From the NCBI GenBank assembly GCA_031119475.1, contig JAVHXV010000001.1, forward strand, positions 1,132,511 to 1,196,510: a DNA stretch of 64,000 nucleotides. Direction: 5' to 3'. Position 1 is the stretch's first letter. The number at the start of each line of letters is the position of its first letter. The notes beneath the pieces were generated by a model, which was given only the letters and a program-made list of their open reading frames with translations, was not told where the DNA came from and searched no databases. Position numbers and translations under genes: made by a program. Origin of the DNA: Pedobacter sp. (GTDB lineage: Bacteria > Bacteroidota > Bacteroidia > Sphingobacteriales > Sphingobacteriaceae). Positions 8,678-16,485 of this stretch are shown piece by piece.

Positions 8678-9067
8678 CTATTCGCTGATTCCTTTTTTAA
8701 TTTCTATACAATCCATAATCTGATCATATAGTTTCGCAGGTGTAATATCATCTTTTATGATAAAACCTGCAATACCTCTTTCTAGGGATTTCTGTTTGAA
8801 CTTGCTATAGGTATATCCGCACATGGCAATGACCGGACAGTCAGGGCATAAGGCGATGATGGCGTTGATTAGCGAATCGGCTTCCAGTTCGGGCAGCGAA
8901 AGGTCTAGGAAAACCAGGTCAAAGCTTTCACCACTTTTCTGCAATATCGTTTTGGCAGCTGTAAAATTACTTGCGCTTACCAACTCAGGACTTTCCAATG
9001 CAGCTTTCAGGTAGCAGCCCATCAAGGTCAGATCACCAGGATTATCCTCTATAATCAATATCCTCAT
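8678..9067 (-). CDS. Stand-alone response regulator receiver domain
   Basis: From ATG at 9067 the product is 129 residues, a single REC domain with acidic pocket IIEDN, phospho-acceptor Asp in LVFLDLSLP (~55) and switch Lys in IIKDD (~106). The position usually held by Thr/Ser (VIAMCGYT) is Cys. The sequence closely resembles the N-terminal REC of the hybrid protein at 9980-11053 (shared DLSLP, GYT, KSL-like and KDD blocks), so the two are likely paralogues. A start at 9085 would add six residues. It precedes the histidine kinase by 6 bases. Confidence 0.88.
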   Translation of the reverse strand: MRILIIEDNPGDLTLMGCYLKAALESPELVSASNFTAAKTILQKSGESFDLVFLDLSLPELEADSLINAIIALCPDCPVIAMCGYTYSKFKQKSLERGIAGFIIKDDITPAKLYDQIMDCIEIKKGISE

Positions 9068-9161
9068 GGGATGGGCAGCGTACATATCAGAGTCACATTT
9101 AGATGGCCGGGCAATCGCCCTCTTATTTTAACTCACAAAGAAATCCAGATTTACCCTACAA

Positions 9162-9207
9162 AAGAATAGACCTAATTATGAAAGCCCTGTCATGGTTTGG
9201 TCGACAA
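9162..9207. repeat. 46-bp dispersed repeat, copy B (upstream of receiver gene)
   Basis: Second copy of the 7220-7265 sequence, in the same orientation. It lies about 95 bases upstream of the 9067 start, in the leader region of the receiver-kinase pair. Confidence 0.8.
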
Positions 9208-9212
9208 TGAGA

Positions 9213-9290
9213 TGGTTGATTGGTTAACTGGTTAACTGGTTAACTGGTTAATTGTTTAATTGTTTAATTGTTTAATTGTTTAATTGTTGA
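9213..9290. repeat. 9-bp tandem repeats (ggttaactg / ttgtttaat)
   Basis: Three units of ggttaactg grade into five units of ttgtttaat, all period 9. Related complementary words follow at 9320-9352. The array lies between the LuxR regulator stop and the receiver gene. Confidence 0.85.
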
Positions 9291-9356
9291 GTTGTTGAGA
9301 GGACGGAGATGCCCCACAGTTAACCGCTTAACCAATTTAAATAGTTAAACAATGTA

Positions 9357-9989
9357 TCACACTAGCTTTTGCGAAATCACATAAGTTGTTAGAGCGGCAT
9401 TGTTTTTCATCTTCATTTTTTCGAGGATGCGTGCGCGATAGGTACTGATGGTGGGCTTGCTCAAGCAAAGGAGTTCTGCAATTTCGGTTACATTTTTGCC
9501 GGAGGCGATGAGCAGCAAGGTCTGGTATTCTCGTTCGGATAGAAGTTCATGCGGGGCTTTTTCGATGTCATCATCCAATAGGGAAAGCAGTTTTTCTGAT
9601 AGGGATGGCGAAACGTACTTTCTTCCGCTCTGGATCTGGCGGATGGCGTTGACCAGCTCGAGATCGGCCGAGTCTTTAGAAAGATAGCCCGATGCGCCCA
9701 ATTTCATCGCCCGTACGGCCAATTGTTCCTCACCATGGAAACTGAACATCAGCACGGGAACTTTGACCTTATCTGTCTTCAGTTTTTGCAGAATTTCAAG
9801 GCCGTTCCTCCCGGGAAGGTCAATGTCGAGGATCAGGATATCCCAATCGGCCTCTGCCAACCGCTGGAAAACTTCGGCATAGTTCATCGCTTCTCCAATG
9901 GAAACGTTCTGGAATTCTGCCAGGCAAATCTGTTTAACGCCAATCCGTATGGCAGAATGGTCGTCGGCGATCAATATTTTCATGGCCAT
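9357..9989 (-). CDS. NarL/LuxR-type response regulator
   Basis: The 210-residue protein has an N-terminal REC domain (KILIADDH, Asp in DILILDIDLPG near residue 56, Lys in YLSKDSAD near 106) and a C-terminal LuxR-type HTH (LLSEREYQTLLLIASGKNVT, AELLCLSKPTISTYRARI, ~147-195). It is a DNA-binding transcription regulator. Its start lies 10 bases inside the upstream REC-kinase gene, so that kinase is the obvious phosphodonor. Two starts three codons apart are possible (MAMKI). Confidence 0.93.
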   Translation of the reverse strand: MAMKILIADDHSAIRIGVKQICLAEFQNVSIGEAMNYAEVFQRLAEADWDILILDIDLPGRNGLEILQKLKTDKVKVPVLMFSFHGEEQLAVRAMKLGASGYLSKDSADLELVNAIRQIQSGRKYVSPSLSEKLLSLLDDDIEKAPHELLSEREYQTLLLIASGKNVTEIAELLCLSKPTISTYRARILEKMKMKNNAALTTYVISQKLV

Positions 9990-11053
9990 ATATGATCTAT
10001 AATAAGTTCGATTACTGTACCTGCCTGGGCGCTGTTGATCTGTAGTTCTGCCTGGATCAGGTTGCTCCTTTCCTTCATGTTCATGAGGCCCATCGACAGC
10101 GGATCTTTAAGGATTTCACTCCCGATACCCTTGCCGTTATCCATGATCTTGATCAGCAATTGTGTATTGACCCTTTCGATCTGGATGCCCACCCTGGTTG
10201 CTTTGGCATGTTTTGCAATGTTGGTGAGGGCCTCCTGGCATATCCTAAATATATTGATTTCGATAGACTTTTCCATCATCGGCTGTTCAAAATCTGTGCG
10301 GAATTGTGCTTCAACGCCGGTTTTCTTTTGAAACTCCACAACAAGCCATTCTATCGCCGAAAAAAGTCCCAACTTATCCAACAATGCCGGACGCAGTTCA
10401 TTGGCCAATCTGCGTACCGAGTCGATACTATGGTCAACATCGGCAACCAGCGCAACAATCAGTTCTTCCATGTCTCGGTCGCCCTGATGCCTTTTTCTCA
10501 GCGCAGACAGCGACATTTTTAGGCCAGACAGCTGTTGGCCGAATTCATCATGGATTTCCCTTGCCATCCTTGATCGCTCTTCTTCGAGCGCATTGTTCAG
10601 CTGCCCGGCAAAGCCCCTTGCCCGCTTTTCAGACATTTCCAGTTCAGAAATGATCCTTTTTCGCTCTGTGCTGTAAATGATGCTCTTGAACAGCGAACTG
10701 GCAGTGAGGTCGTCTTTCAATAGGTAATCTGAAATGCCCATTCCCAAAGACTTCATGCCAAAATTAAAATTGGTATAGCCCGTTAAGACCACGATCGGGA
10801 TATGATGGCAGAGCGAAACCACTTCTTCGATCAGTGCTTCTCCCGTCCGGTCGGGCAAAGAGAGGTCCAACAATACCAGTTGACATTGGAAATCTTCATT
10901 TTCGATCAACGCCTTAGCTTCTTCAAATGTGCGTGCATGGGTAATGACGGGTTCGGAAATCTCCCTTAAGATAAAATCCTCGACCAGGATAAAGTCTCCC
11001 AAGTTGTCTTCTACGACCAGAATATGGAAAGGGGCTGTAGTAATGTATTCCAC
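9980..11053 (-). CDS. Hybrid REC-histidine kinase (HisKA_3, NarX-like)
   Basis: The 357-residue soluble protein has an N-terminal receiver (~9-130; ILVVEDNLGDF, LVLLDLSLPDRTG, VVLTGYT, YLLKDD), a coiled segment, a HisKA_3 dimerisation domain with RMAREIHDEFGQQLSGLKMS (~160-180), and a HATPase domain (KIMDNGKGIG, MGLMNMKERSNLI). There is no membrane segment, so it is likely driven by phosphotransfer onto its receiver. It overlaps the LuxR regulator gene by 10 bases. Confidence 0.92.
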   Translation of the reverse strand: MEYITTAPFHILVVEDNLGDFILVEDFILREISEPVITHARTFEEAKALIENEDFQCQLVLLDLSLPDRTGEALIEEVVSLCHHIPIVVLTGYTNFNFGMKSLGMGISDYLLKDDLTASSLFKSIIYSTERKRIISELEMSEKRARGFAGQLNNALEEERSRMAREIHDEFGQQLSGLKMSLSALRKRHQGDRDMEELIVALVADVDHSIDSVRRLANELRPALLDKLGLFSAIEWLVVEFQKKTGVEAQFRTDFEQPMMEKSIEINIFRICQEALTNIAKHAKATRVGIQIERVNTQLLIKIMDNGKGIGSEILKDPLSMGLMNMKERSNLIQAELQINSAQAGTVIELIIDHIWP

Positions 11054-11168
11054 GTGATGAAAATCTAAAGCTTCAAACGTAACGATTTTAGGTCAAGATA
11101 TCATTTTATGTTTAAACATTATAGCAGCCAGATTGTTCAATGATCATCTATTCATTCATCAAGCATTT

Positions 11169-11384
11169 ATGTCAAAGCAGCAACAGCAACCCAGCGAAAA
11201 GGCAGCGCCGAGAGACGGGCTGGACAATACAGGCACCCAGGGCTATGATTCGCTAAGCGATGATGCCTATACCGGAAGCTCTAAAAAACCAGAAGCCGAC
11301 CCAAACGACTCGGCCCATTCAGAAAGTAAAACTGGAAGTTCATCAGCTGATTTCAATTGGGTTGGAGAAAACGGACAGGAATAA
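11169..11384 (+). CDS. Small hydrophilic protein of unknown function
   Basis: From ATG at 11169 the product is 71 residues, rich in Gln, Ser, Asp and Lys (MSKQQQQPSEKAAPRDG...), with no hydrophobic segment and probably disordered. A longer frame starts at 11133. It lies 17 bases before a 40-codon gene, also hydrophilic, and the two may be cotranscribed. I do not recognise a family. Confidence 0.55.
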   Translation: MSKQQQQPSEKAAPRDGLDNTGTQGYDSLSDDAYTGSSKKPEADPNDSAHSESKTGSSSADFNWVGENGQE

Positions 11385-11401
11385 CTATCACTCATTTAGC
11401 C

Positions 11402-11524
11402 ATGGCAAAGAAAAAGAAAAAAGAGGATCCCTGCTGGTCAGGATACGAACAAGCAGGAACCAAGAAAAAGGACGGCAAAACCGTACCCAATTGCATCAAA
11501 ACTGACAAGAAGGGAAAGGGCTAG
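11402..11524 (+). CDS. 40-residue protein with CWxGYxxxGxKxKxGKxVPNC motif
   Basis: The ATG at 11402 opens a 40-residue frame ending at TAG 11522-11524. The product starts MAKKKKKEDPCWSGYEQAGT and ends with a KKKDGKTVPNC segment and a Lys/Gly tail. The spacing of Cys-Trp, Gly-Tyr, Gly, Lys-rich and Pro-Asn-Cys matches a short motif seen at the ends of many phage and bacterial structural proteins and in stand-alone small Bacteroidota proteins. Two cysteines frame the motif, so a metal or disulfide site is possible. Function unknown. Confidence 0.7.
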   Translation: MAKKKKKEDPCWSGYEQAGTKKKDGKTVPNCIKTDKKGKG

Positions 11525-11543
11525 ATACTTATTGATTAAAAGC

Positions 11544-11660
11544 ATGCCACCCCAATGGGCAGCATTCCTGCGGAGAGGGCGGGATTCGAACCCGTCCCGA
11601 CCATAGGTTGGGATTATCAGCACGATAGTTTAGCAAACCTAGGGCAGTTGATCAGATGGT
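11544..11660 (-). pseudogene. Partial duplicated tRNA-Ser (3' half plus terminator)
   Basis: Bases 11544-11594 are identical to 11684-11734, which contain the T-arm, 3' acceptor strand and terminator of the intact tRNA-Ser. The copy continues with a diverged variable region and a recognisable anticodon-loop block tttagcaaac near 11630, then loses similarity, so the D-arm and 5' acceptor strand are missing. It cannot form a tRNA. Confidence 0.75.
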
Positions 11661-11682
11661 GCAGGTGTTGGATTAAACAAAA

Positions 11683-11706
11683 AATGCCACCCCAATGGGC
11701 AGCATT
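11683..11706 (-). terminator. Intrinsic terminator of tRNA-Ser
   Basis: On the minus strand a 10-bp stem (AATGCTGCCC with GGGTGGCATT, two G-T pairs) around ATTG is followed by TTTT, immediately after the tRNA 3' end. The same hairpin recurs in the partial copy at 11543-11566. Confidence 0.75.
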
Positions 11707-11709
11707 CCT

Positions 11710-11797
<88 letters not shown>

Positions 11798-11838
11798 ACG
11801 TTCAAGGCTACTCCATAAGAATGCCTTTTTCGTGGGCA

Positions 11839-11868
11839 CAAATATAGCAATTCATCTATGTTTGCAAA
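11839..11868 (-). promoter_or_regulatory. Promoter of tRNA-Ser (TTTG-N18-TATATTTG)
   Basis: On the minus strand TTTG (11865-11868) and TATATTTG (11839-11846) are 18 bases apart, the same spacing and -7 box as at tRNA-Pro. It lies about 42 bases upstream of the tRNA 5' end and overlaps the region just past the pgpH stop. Confidence 0.75.
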
Positions 11869-11874
11869 AAAAAA

Positions 11875-13950
11875 TTATGTGGTTTGTAAATAATCTATCC
11901 GCACATGATAGATGCTCATCAGCATTGTCTTGAATATCAGCTTTATAGTTTCCAGGTCTTTTAAAGTCAGGTCGCAATTATCGAGCTGGTTTTGTTCCAA
12001 TTTGTAATTGATGATCCTTTCGACCAGGTCGTTGATGTTCTGTGCATCTGGATTTTTCAGGCTTCTTGAGGCCGCTTCTACGGAGTCGGCCAGCATCAGT
12101 ACCCCCGTTTCTTTTGAAAAGGGAATAGGTCCCGGATAACGGAAAATGTTTTCGTCAACAAATTTTTCTGGAGAGTTTTTTAGGAATGACTGGTAAAAAT
12201 AATCGACCCTGGTATTGCCATGATGTGTCCGGATAAAATCGATCACACTTTCCGGCAGTTTATATTTCCGTGTAATCTCAATCCCCTTGTGTACGTGCTT
12301 GATGATGATCTGCGCACTTTGCTCATAAGGTAGTTTATCATGCGGGCTTGTGGCCGTATTCTGGTTTTCAATAAAATACTGGGGATTTTCCATCTTACCG
12401 ATATCATGGTACAATGCCCCTGCCCTTACAAGCAAAGAATTACCGCCTATCTTAAAAATTGCTGCCTCTGCCAAGTTGGCCACCTGCAAAGAGTGCTGGA
12501 ATGTTCCTGGAGCCTTAAAAGCAAGCTCCCTGAGCAATTTGTTATTGGTATTGGTCAGCTCGATCAGCGCAACATCTGATGTAATTCCGAAAACACGTTC
12601 AAAGGCATAGATTAGTGGATAGGCCAAAAGTGAAAGCAGCACACTGAAAATAAATGGCAAAAAGTTCTGCCAGTCGATATTCTTATAGGTACCTTCCCTG
12701 AGCAGGGCAATTCCAACGAAAGAAACAAAATAGGCAGCTAAAATGAACGCCGCCGAAATCAGCAACTGCTCGCGCCTGATCAGGTTTTTAATGCTATAAA
12801 TGGCCACCATGCCTGCGGTAGTCTGGTAGAACACAAATTCGAAACTATTTGGCACAAAAAAGCCAGCGATCAAAATGACCAATAAATGCAGGTTGAGTGC
12901 CAAACGGGTATCAAACAAGATCCTGATGATGATCGGAACAATACAGAACGGGATATAATATAAGCTGGGCAAATTGAGCTTAATGGCCCAGGTCAGCGCC
13001 AACAACATCGAAGTAATGACCAACAGGATCAGCGAAAGCTGCCTGTTATCTGCAAAAATATCTTTCCTGAAAATATAGAGAAAAACCATCAACAAGGTAA
13101 TGATGATCCCGACCAACAAGACCTGTCCAAGGTAGACCAACTTATTGTCGCCAATGGTCTTGGTCTGCGCCTCGTAAGCTTCCTTATAAGAAAGCAGTTT
13201 TTGATAGACCTCATCATCCACATAACCGCCTTTGGCCACGATCAGCTCTCCCTTCTGCACCATCCCTTTCGTAGTAGATAGGCTATTGACCGTAGTTTTC
13301 TGTACCGTGGCCGTCAACGATTCATCAAAAGTGATATTGGGCTTTAAATGGCTCTCGGCCAAATCGATAATCGCATCCTTAACGCGCTGATCTGCTAATT
13401 TCAGGTTGTTACCAAGATAATCAAGCGCACTTTCTACAGTATATACATCCTGCGAATTGTATTGGGTGGAAATGTTATTTGACAAAAGCGAAAAATCATA
13501 ATGCCGACCATCTTTCTGGTGCTTGGCCGTTAAGGCAATAATTCCCTTTTTATAAACCGATCCCAACAGGGCGACAGCAGCTTTCTTGCTATTTTCCTTG
13601 TCCTTTTCGGGCAATGCGCTCGCCCTCCATTTGATGTCATATTCGCTCAAAAATGCATCTCTCTCCACTTTCTCCACCTCCTCATTATACACATAGATTG
13701 GCAGTACATTGTTCAATGCCTCTTTTTTATCGGTATTGACCTGAGGAGCAGTCTTTAAGATCGCAAAGCTGAAAGGAGCAATCAAATCCCTGTTCAGCCA
13801 AGTCTTTCCTTTTTCGATCTCATACCTAAATCTAGGTTGTTTGGGCAGATAAAGGGTAATGATCAGCACACAGGCCACCATCATTACATATTTGATGTTG
13901 GAAGAATATTTGCGGTAAAGTACCTTCGGGTTCTTTCTGATTTTGGCCAA
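11875..13950 (-). CDS. 7TM-HD family phosphohydrolase (PgpH-like)
   Basis: The 691-residue membrane protein has an N-terminal transmembrane helix (~18-36), a large extracytoplasmic 7TMR-HDED domain (~40-270), seven transmembrane helices (~275-470) and a cytoplasmic HD domain with LYHDIGKM (H515-D516) and downstream THHGN and LMLADSVEAASRS. Family members such as PgpH degrade cyclic di-AMP. Length and domain order are usual. The start is TTG (13948-13950 on the minus strand), preferred because it gives MAKIRKNPKVLYRKY before the first helix. The gene stands alone. Confidence 0.9.
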   Translation of the reverse strand: MAKIRKNPKVLYRKYSSNIKYVMMVACVLIITLYLPKQPRFRYEIEKGKTWLNRDLIAPFSFAILKTAPQVNTDKKEALNNVLPIYVYNEEVEKVERDAFLSEYDIKWRASALPEKDKENSKKAAVALLGSVYKKGIIALTAKHQKDGRHYDFSLLSNNISTQYNSQDVYTVESALDYLGNNLKLADQRVKDAIIDLAESHLKPNITFDESLTATVQKTTVNSLSTTKGMVQKGELIVAKGGYVDDEVYQKLLSYKEAYEAQTKTIGDNKLVYLGQVLLVGIIITLLMVFLYIFRKDIFADNRQLSLILLVITSMLLALTWAIKLNLPSLYYIPFCIVPIIIRILFDTRLALNLHLLVILIAGFFVPNSFEFVFYQTTAGMVAIYSIKNLIRREQLLISAAFILAAYFVSFVGIALLREGTYKNIDWQNFLPFIFSVLLSLLAYPLIYAFERVFGITSDVALIELTNTNNKLLRELAFKAPGTFQHSLQVANLAEAAIFKIGGNSLLVRAGALYHDIGKMENPQYFIENQNTATSPHDKLPYEQSAQIIIKHVHKGIEITRKYKLPESVIDFIRTHHGNTRVDYFYQSFLKNSPEKFVDENIFRYPGPIPFSKETGVLMLADSVEAASRSLKNPDAQNINDLVERIINYKLEQNQLDNCDLTLKDLETIKLIFKTMLMSIYHVRIDYLQTT

Positions 13951-14275
13951 AATTGTACAGTTTGATTAATCCAAAAATAGGATTTTTGAAGGAAAGCGGA
14001 AAGCAGAAGGAGAAAAGATTTAGCGCGTAGCGAAAGGCGGAAAGCGAAAAAGAGCCAAAGATTAAAGAAGAAAGCACAAAGCGCATGGAGCAAAGGGCAA
14101 AGAGCGATGAGCATGGGGTATGAGGCACAGCGTAAAGCCATATCGAAATTGACATCCTGAAATCTCGGAATGAATACCTAACTACTACAAACTCCGACGC
14201 AAAAATTACAATGCCAGCATAGCAATTACAAGAATTAATGGTACTTTTGTAGGACCAAATATTAATCGACATCAC
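13951..14275. other. Gene-free region with agcaaag-word repeats
   Basis: Bases 13985-14125 are purine-rich words such as ggaaagcagaaggagaaaag and gcaaagagcgatgagc, the complement of words at 41645-41760. The right end carries TACTTTTG (14242-14249), a -7-like box upstream of the thiolase gene. No gene is visible; open frames on the minus strand are low-complexity shadows. Confidence 0.7.
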
Positions 14276-15454
14276 ATGAGAGAAGTAGTTATCGTAGCAG
14301 CTGTAAGAACTCCGATAGGAAGCTTTGGAGGGAGTTTAGCCTCTTTTTCAGCTCCACAATTAGGCGGTTTCGCCATTAAGGCTGCCATAGAAAAAGCAGG
14401 TCTAAAACCAGAGCAGATCCAAGAGGTATACATGGGCAATGTACTTTCGGCAAATCTCGGACAGGCACCTGCTACCCAGGCGGCAAAATTAGCGGGACTT
14501 CCAGATCTTCCAGCCACTACCATCAATAAAGTCTGTGCTTCTGGCACAAAGGCCATTATGCTGGCCGCACAGAGCATCGCCCTTGGCCAAAATGAGATCG
14601 TAATAGCTGGCGGCATGGAAAGCATGAGCAATGTGCCCTACTATTTAGATAAGGCCAGAAATGGCTATCGTTTGGGCCACGGACAATTAACAGATGGATT
14701 GGTGAAAGACGGGTTATGGGATGTGTACAACGATTATCACATGGGTTCAGCAGCCGAGCTTTGCGCCGAAAGCTGCAACATAGGACGTGAAGAACAGGAC
14801 CAATTTGCCATCGAATCCTATCAAAGAGCACAGGCAGCACAGCAGGCAGGAAAATTCAACGAAGAAATCGTACCGATCGAAATCAAGGATAGAAAGGGCG
14901 AGGTTAACTTCTTTGCCCAGGATGAAGAGCCGTCATCGGTAAAGTTTGATAAGATTCCAGGCTTAAAACCAGTCTTCAAAAAAGAAGGAACGGTAACCGC
15001 AGCAAACGCCTCCACCTTAAATGATGGTGCCGCTGCATTGGTGCTGATGAGCGCCGAAAAGGCAGCCGCGATGGGCATCAAACCTTTGGCTAAAATCTTG
15101 GCCTATGCCGATGCACAACAGGCACCCGAATGGTTTACCACCGCGCCTTCCAAAGCCATACCCCTGGCCCTGAGCAGGGCTAATCTAAGTATAGCTGATG
15201 TAGATTATTTTGAAATCAATGAGGCATTTTCTGTAGTGGCCCTGGCCAACAACCAAGCACTTGGCCTAAATGACACTACAGTCAACGTAAATGGTGGCGC
15301 AGTAGCCATAGGCCATCCGCTAGGTGCCTCTGGTGCCCGGATTGTTGTGACCCTACTCTCGGTATTGTCGCAGAATAAGGGTAAAATTGGGGTTGCGGGC
15401 ATCTGTAATGGTGGCGGTGGCGCCAGTGCAATAGTTATCGAAAATCTGCGTTAG
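14276..15454 (+). CDS. Acetyl-CoA C-acetyltransferase (thiolase)
   Basis: The 392-residue protein is a full-length thiolase. It has [13 protein letters not shown] at the N terminus, nucleophilic Cys87 in [17 protein letters not shown] near 317, active-site His in [17 protein letters not shown] (~346-352) and the second Cys in [11 protein letters not shown] (~380). It interconverts acetyl-CoA and acetoacetyl-CoA, or cleaves longer 3-ketoacyl-CoA. Substrate range cannot be read from the sequence. A -7-like box lies 27 bases upstream. The following exported-protein gene starts 10 bases after the stop. Confidence 0.93.
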   Translation: MREVVIVAAVRTPIGSFGGSLASFSAPQLGGFAIKAAIEKAGLKPEQIQEVYMGNVLSANLGQAPATQAAKLAGLPDLPATTINKVCASGTKAIMLAAQSIALGQNEIVIAGGMESMSNVPYYLDKARNGYRLGHGQLTDGLVKDGLWDVYNDYHMGSAAELCAESCNIGREEQDQFAIESYQRAQAAQQAGKFNEEIVPIEIKDRKGEVNFFAQDEEPSSVKFDKIPGLKPVFKKEGTVTAANASTLNDGAAALVLMSAEKAAAMGIKPLAKILAYADAQQAPEWFTTAPSKAIPLALSRANLSIADVDYFEINEAFSVVALANNQALGLNDTTVNVNGGAVAIGHPLGASGARIVVTLLSVLSQNKGKIGVAGICNGGGGASAIVIENLR

Positions 15455-15464
15455 TGTAGCTGAA

Positions 15465-16385
15465 ATGAACCTGCGCTTTTTTATTTTTTCGCTGTTGACC
15501 TTAGGCCTGATCGGCACATCAAGGGCACAACATACCTTTAACGTCGATCATAATCTCCAGTTCAATGCCTATCAAGACTCTCTCCAGATCTTGAGCGATG
15601 AGACTTTTGCGGCAAAGGATGATCAGGTCAGGTTGGAAAAAAACGCGGCATTCATTAAAAAATTCGTTACCGCACTGAAAATTACAGGTTCATTTGGATA
15701 TGGATTCGATTCGCTCAAACGCATTTCCATTATAAAATCGCCCGATAATGCCTTTAGGATCATTACCTGGTTTGTGCCCTTAAATGATGGCACCTATCGT
15801 TTCTATGGCACCATCCAGATGGGAACTACCAATGGAGCCCTGAAGCTTCATCCATTGAACGACGGCACCAGTACGCTGGCCGACGCCAATGCCATCACCA
15901 GTAACAAGAACTGGTATGGTGCGCGCTATTATGAAATGGTCCCTGTTATCGTCAATGGCAAACAGCCCTATTGGATTTTTTTGGGATGGAAGGGCAATAA
16001 CCAGAAAACTTCGAAGAAAGTAATCGATGTGCTTTCCTTTGAAAAAGGTGAACCAGTATTTGGCAAGGAAATTTTTCAGGCCTCAAAAAATGGGCCGTAT
16101 AAGAACCGGGTTGTTTTCGAATACAGTAAGCTAAATTCCATGACGTTAACCGTCGACCAAAATGTGAAGATGATTGTTTTCGACCATTTGGCTCCATATG
16201 ATCCCAAAATGGCAGACAATTATGAGTTTTATGCTTCCGACCTTAGTTTCGATGGCTATAAGCTGGCCTGGGGAAAATTGGCTTTGGCGGAGGATGTAGA
16301 ATTAAAGAATGAGCCCTCGCCTAATGATGATTTTTATGGAAAACCCGTAAAAGCATCGATGGTCATCATTAAATCCAACGAATAG
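15465..16385 (+). CDS. Exported protein of unknown function
   Basis: The 306-residue protein has a signal peptide (MNLRFFIFSLLTLGLIG...SRAQ). The mature part is a mixed, Trp/Tyr-rich domain with SFGYGFDSLKRISIIKSP, FRIITWFVPLNDGTYRFYG and QPYWIFLGWKG, a repeated pattern of beta strands. I do not recognise the family. It follows the thiolase by 10 bases and is probably on the same transcript, though no functional link is evident. Confidence 0.75.
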   Translation: MNLRFFIFSLLTLGLIGTSRAQHTFNVDHNLQFNAYQDSLQILSDETFAAKDDQVRLEKNAAFIKKFVTALKITGSFGYGFDSLKRISIIKSPDNAFRIITWFVPLNDGTYRFYGTIQMGTTNGALKLHPLNDGTSTLADANAITSNKNWYGARYYEMVPVIVNGKQPYWIFLGWKGNNQKTSKKVIDVLSFEKGEPVFGKEIFQASKNGPYKNRVVFEYSKLNSMTLTVDQNVKMIVFDHLAPYDPKMADNYEFYASDLSFDGYKLAWGKLALAEDVELKNEPSPNDDFYGKPVKASMVIIKSNE

Positions 16386-16485
16386 ACTTTAATTTGCTAC
16401 TCTGCATCCATGTACTTATCTTGCAATTTAATTTAAACTAACACACAAGTATTATTTAACTGAAACTAAACTTATACGCTAATCT

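Noticed and set aside
9213..9290. Iteron-like origin of replication
   Set aside because: The 9-bp units are simple repeats without DnaA boxes, an AT-rich unwinding region or replication genes nearby.
14000..14141. Small gene on the minus strand upstream of thiolase
   Set aside because: The product is a repeat of Leu/Phe/Ser from agcaaag words; same words occur in other gaps.
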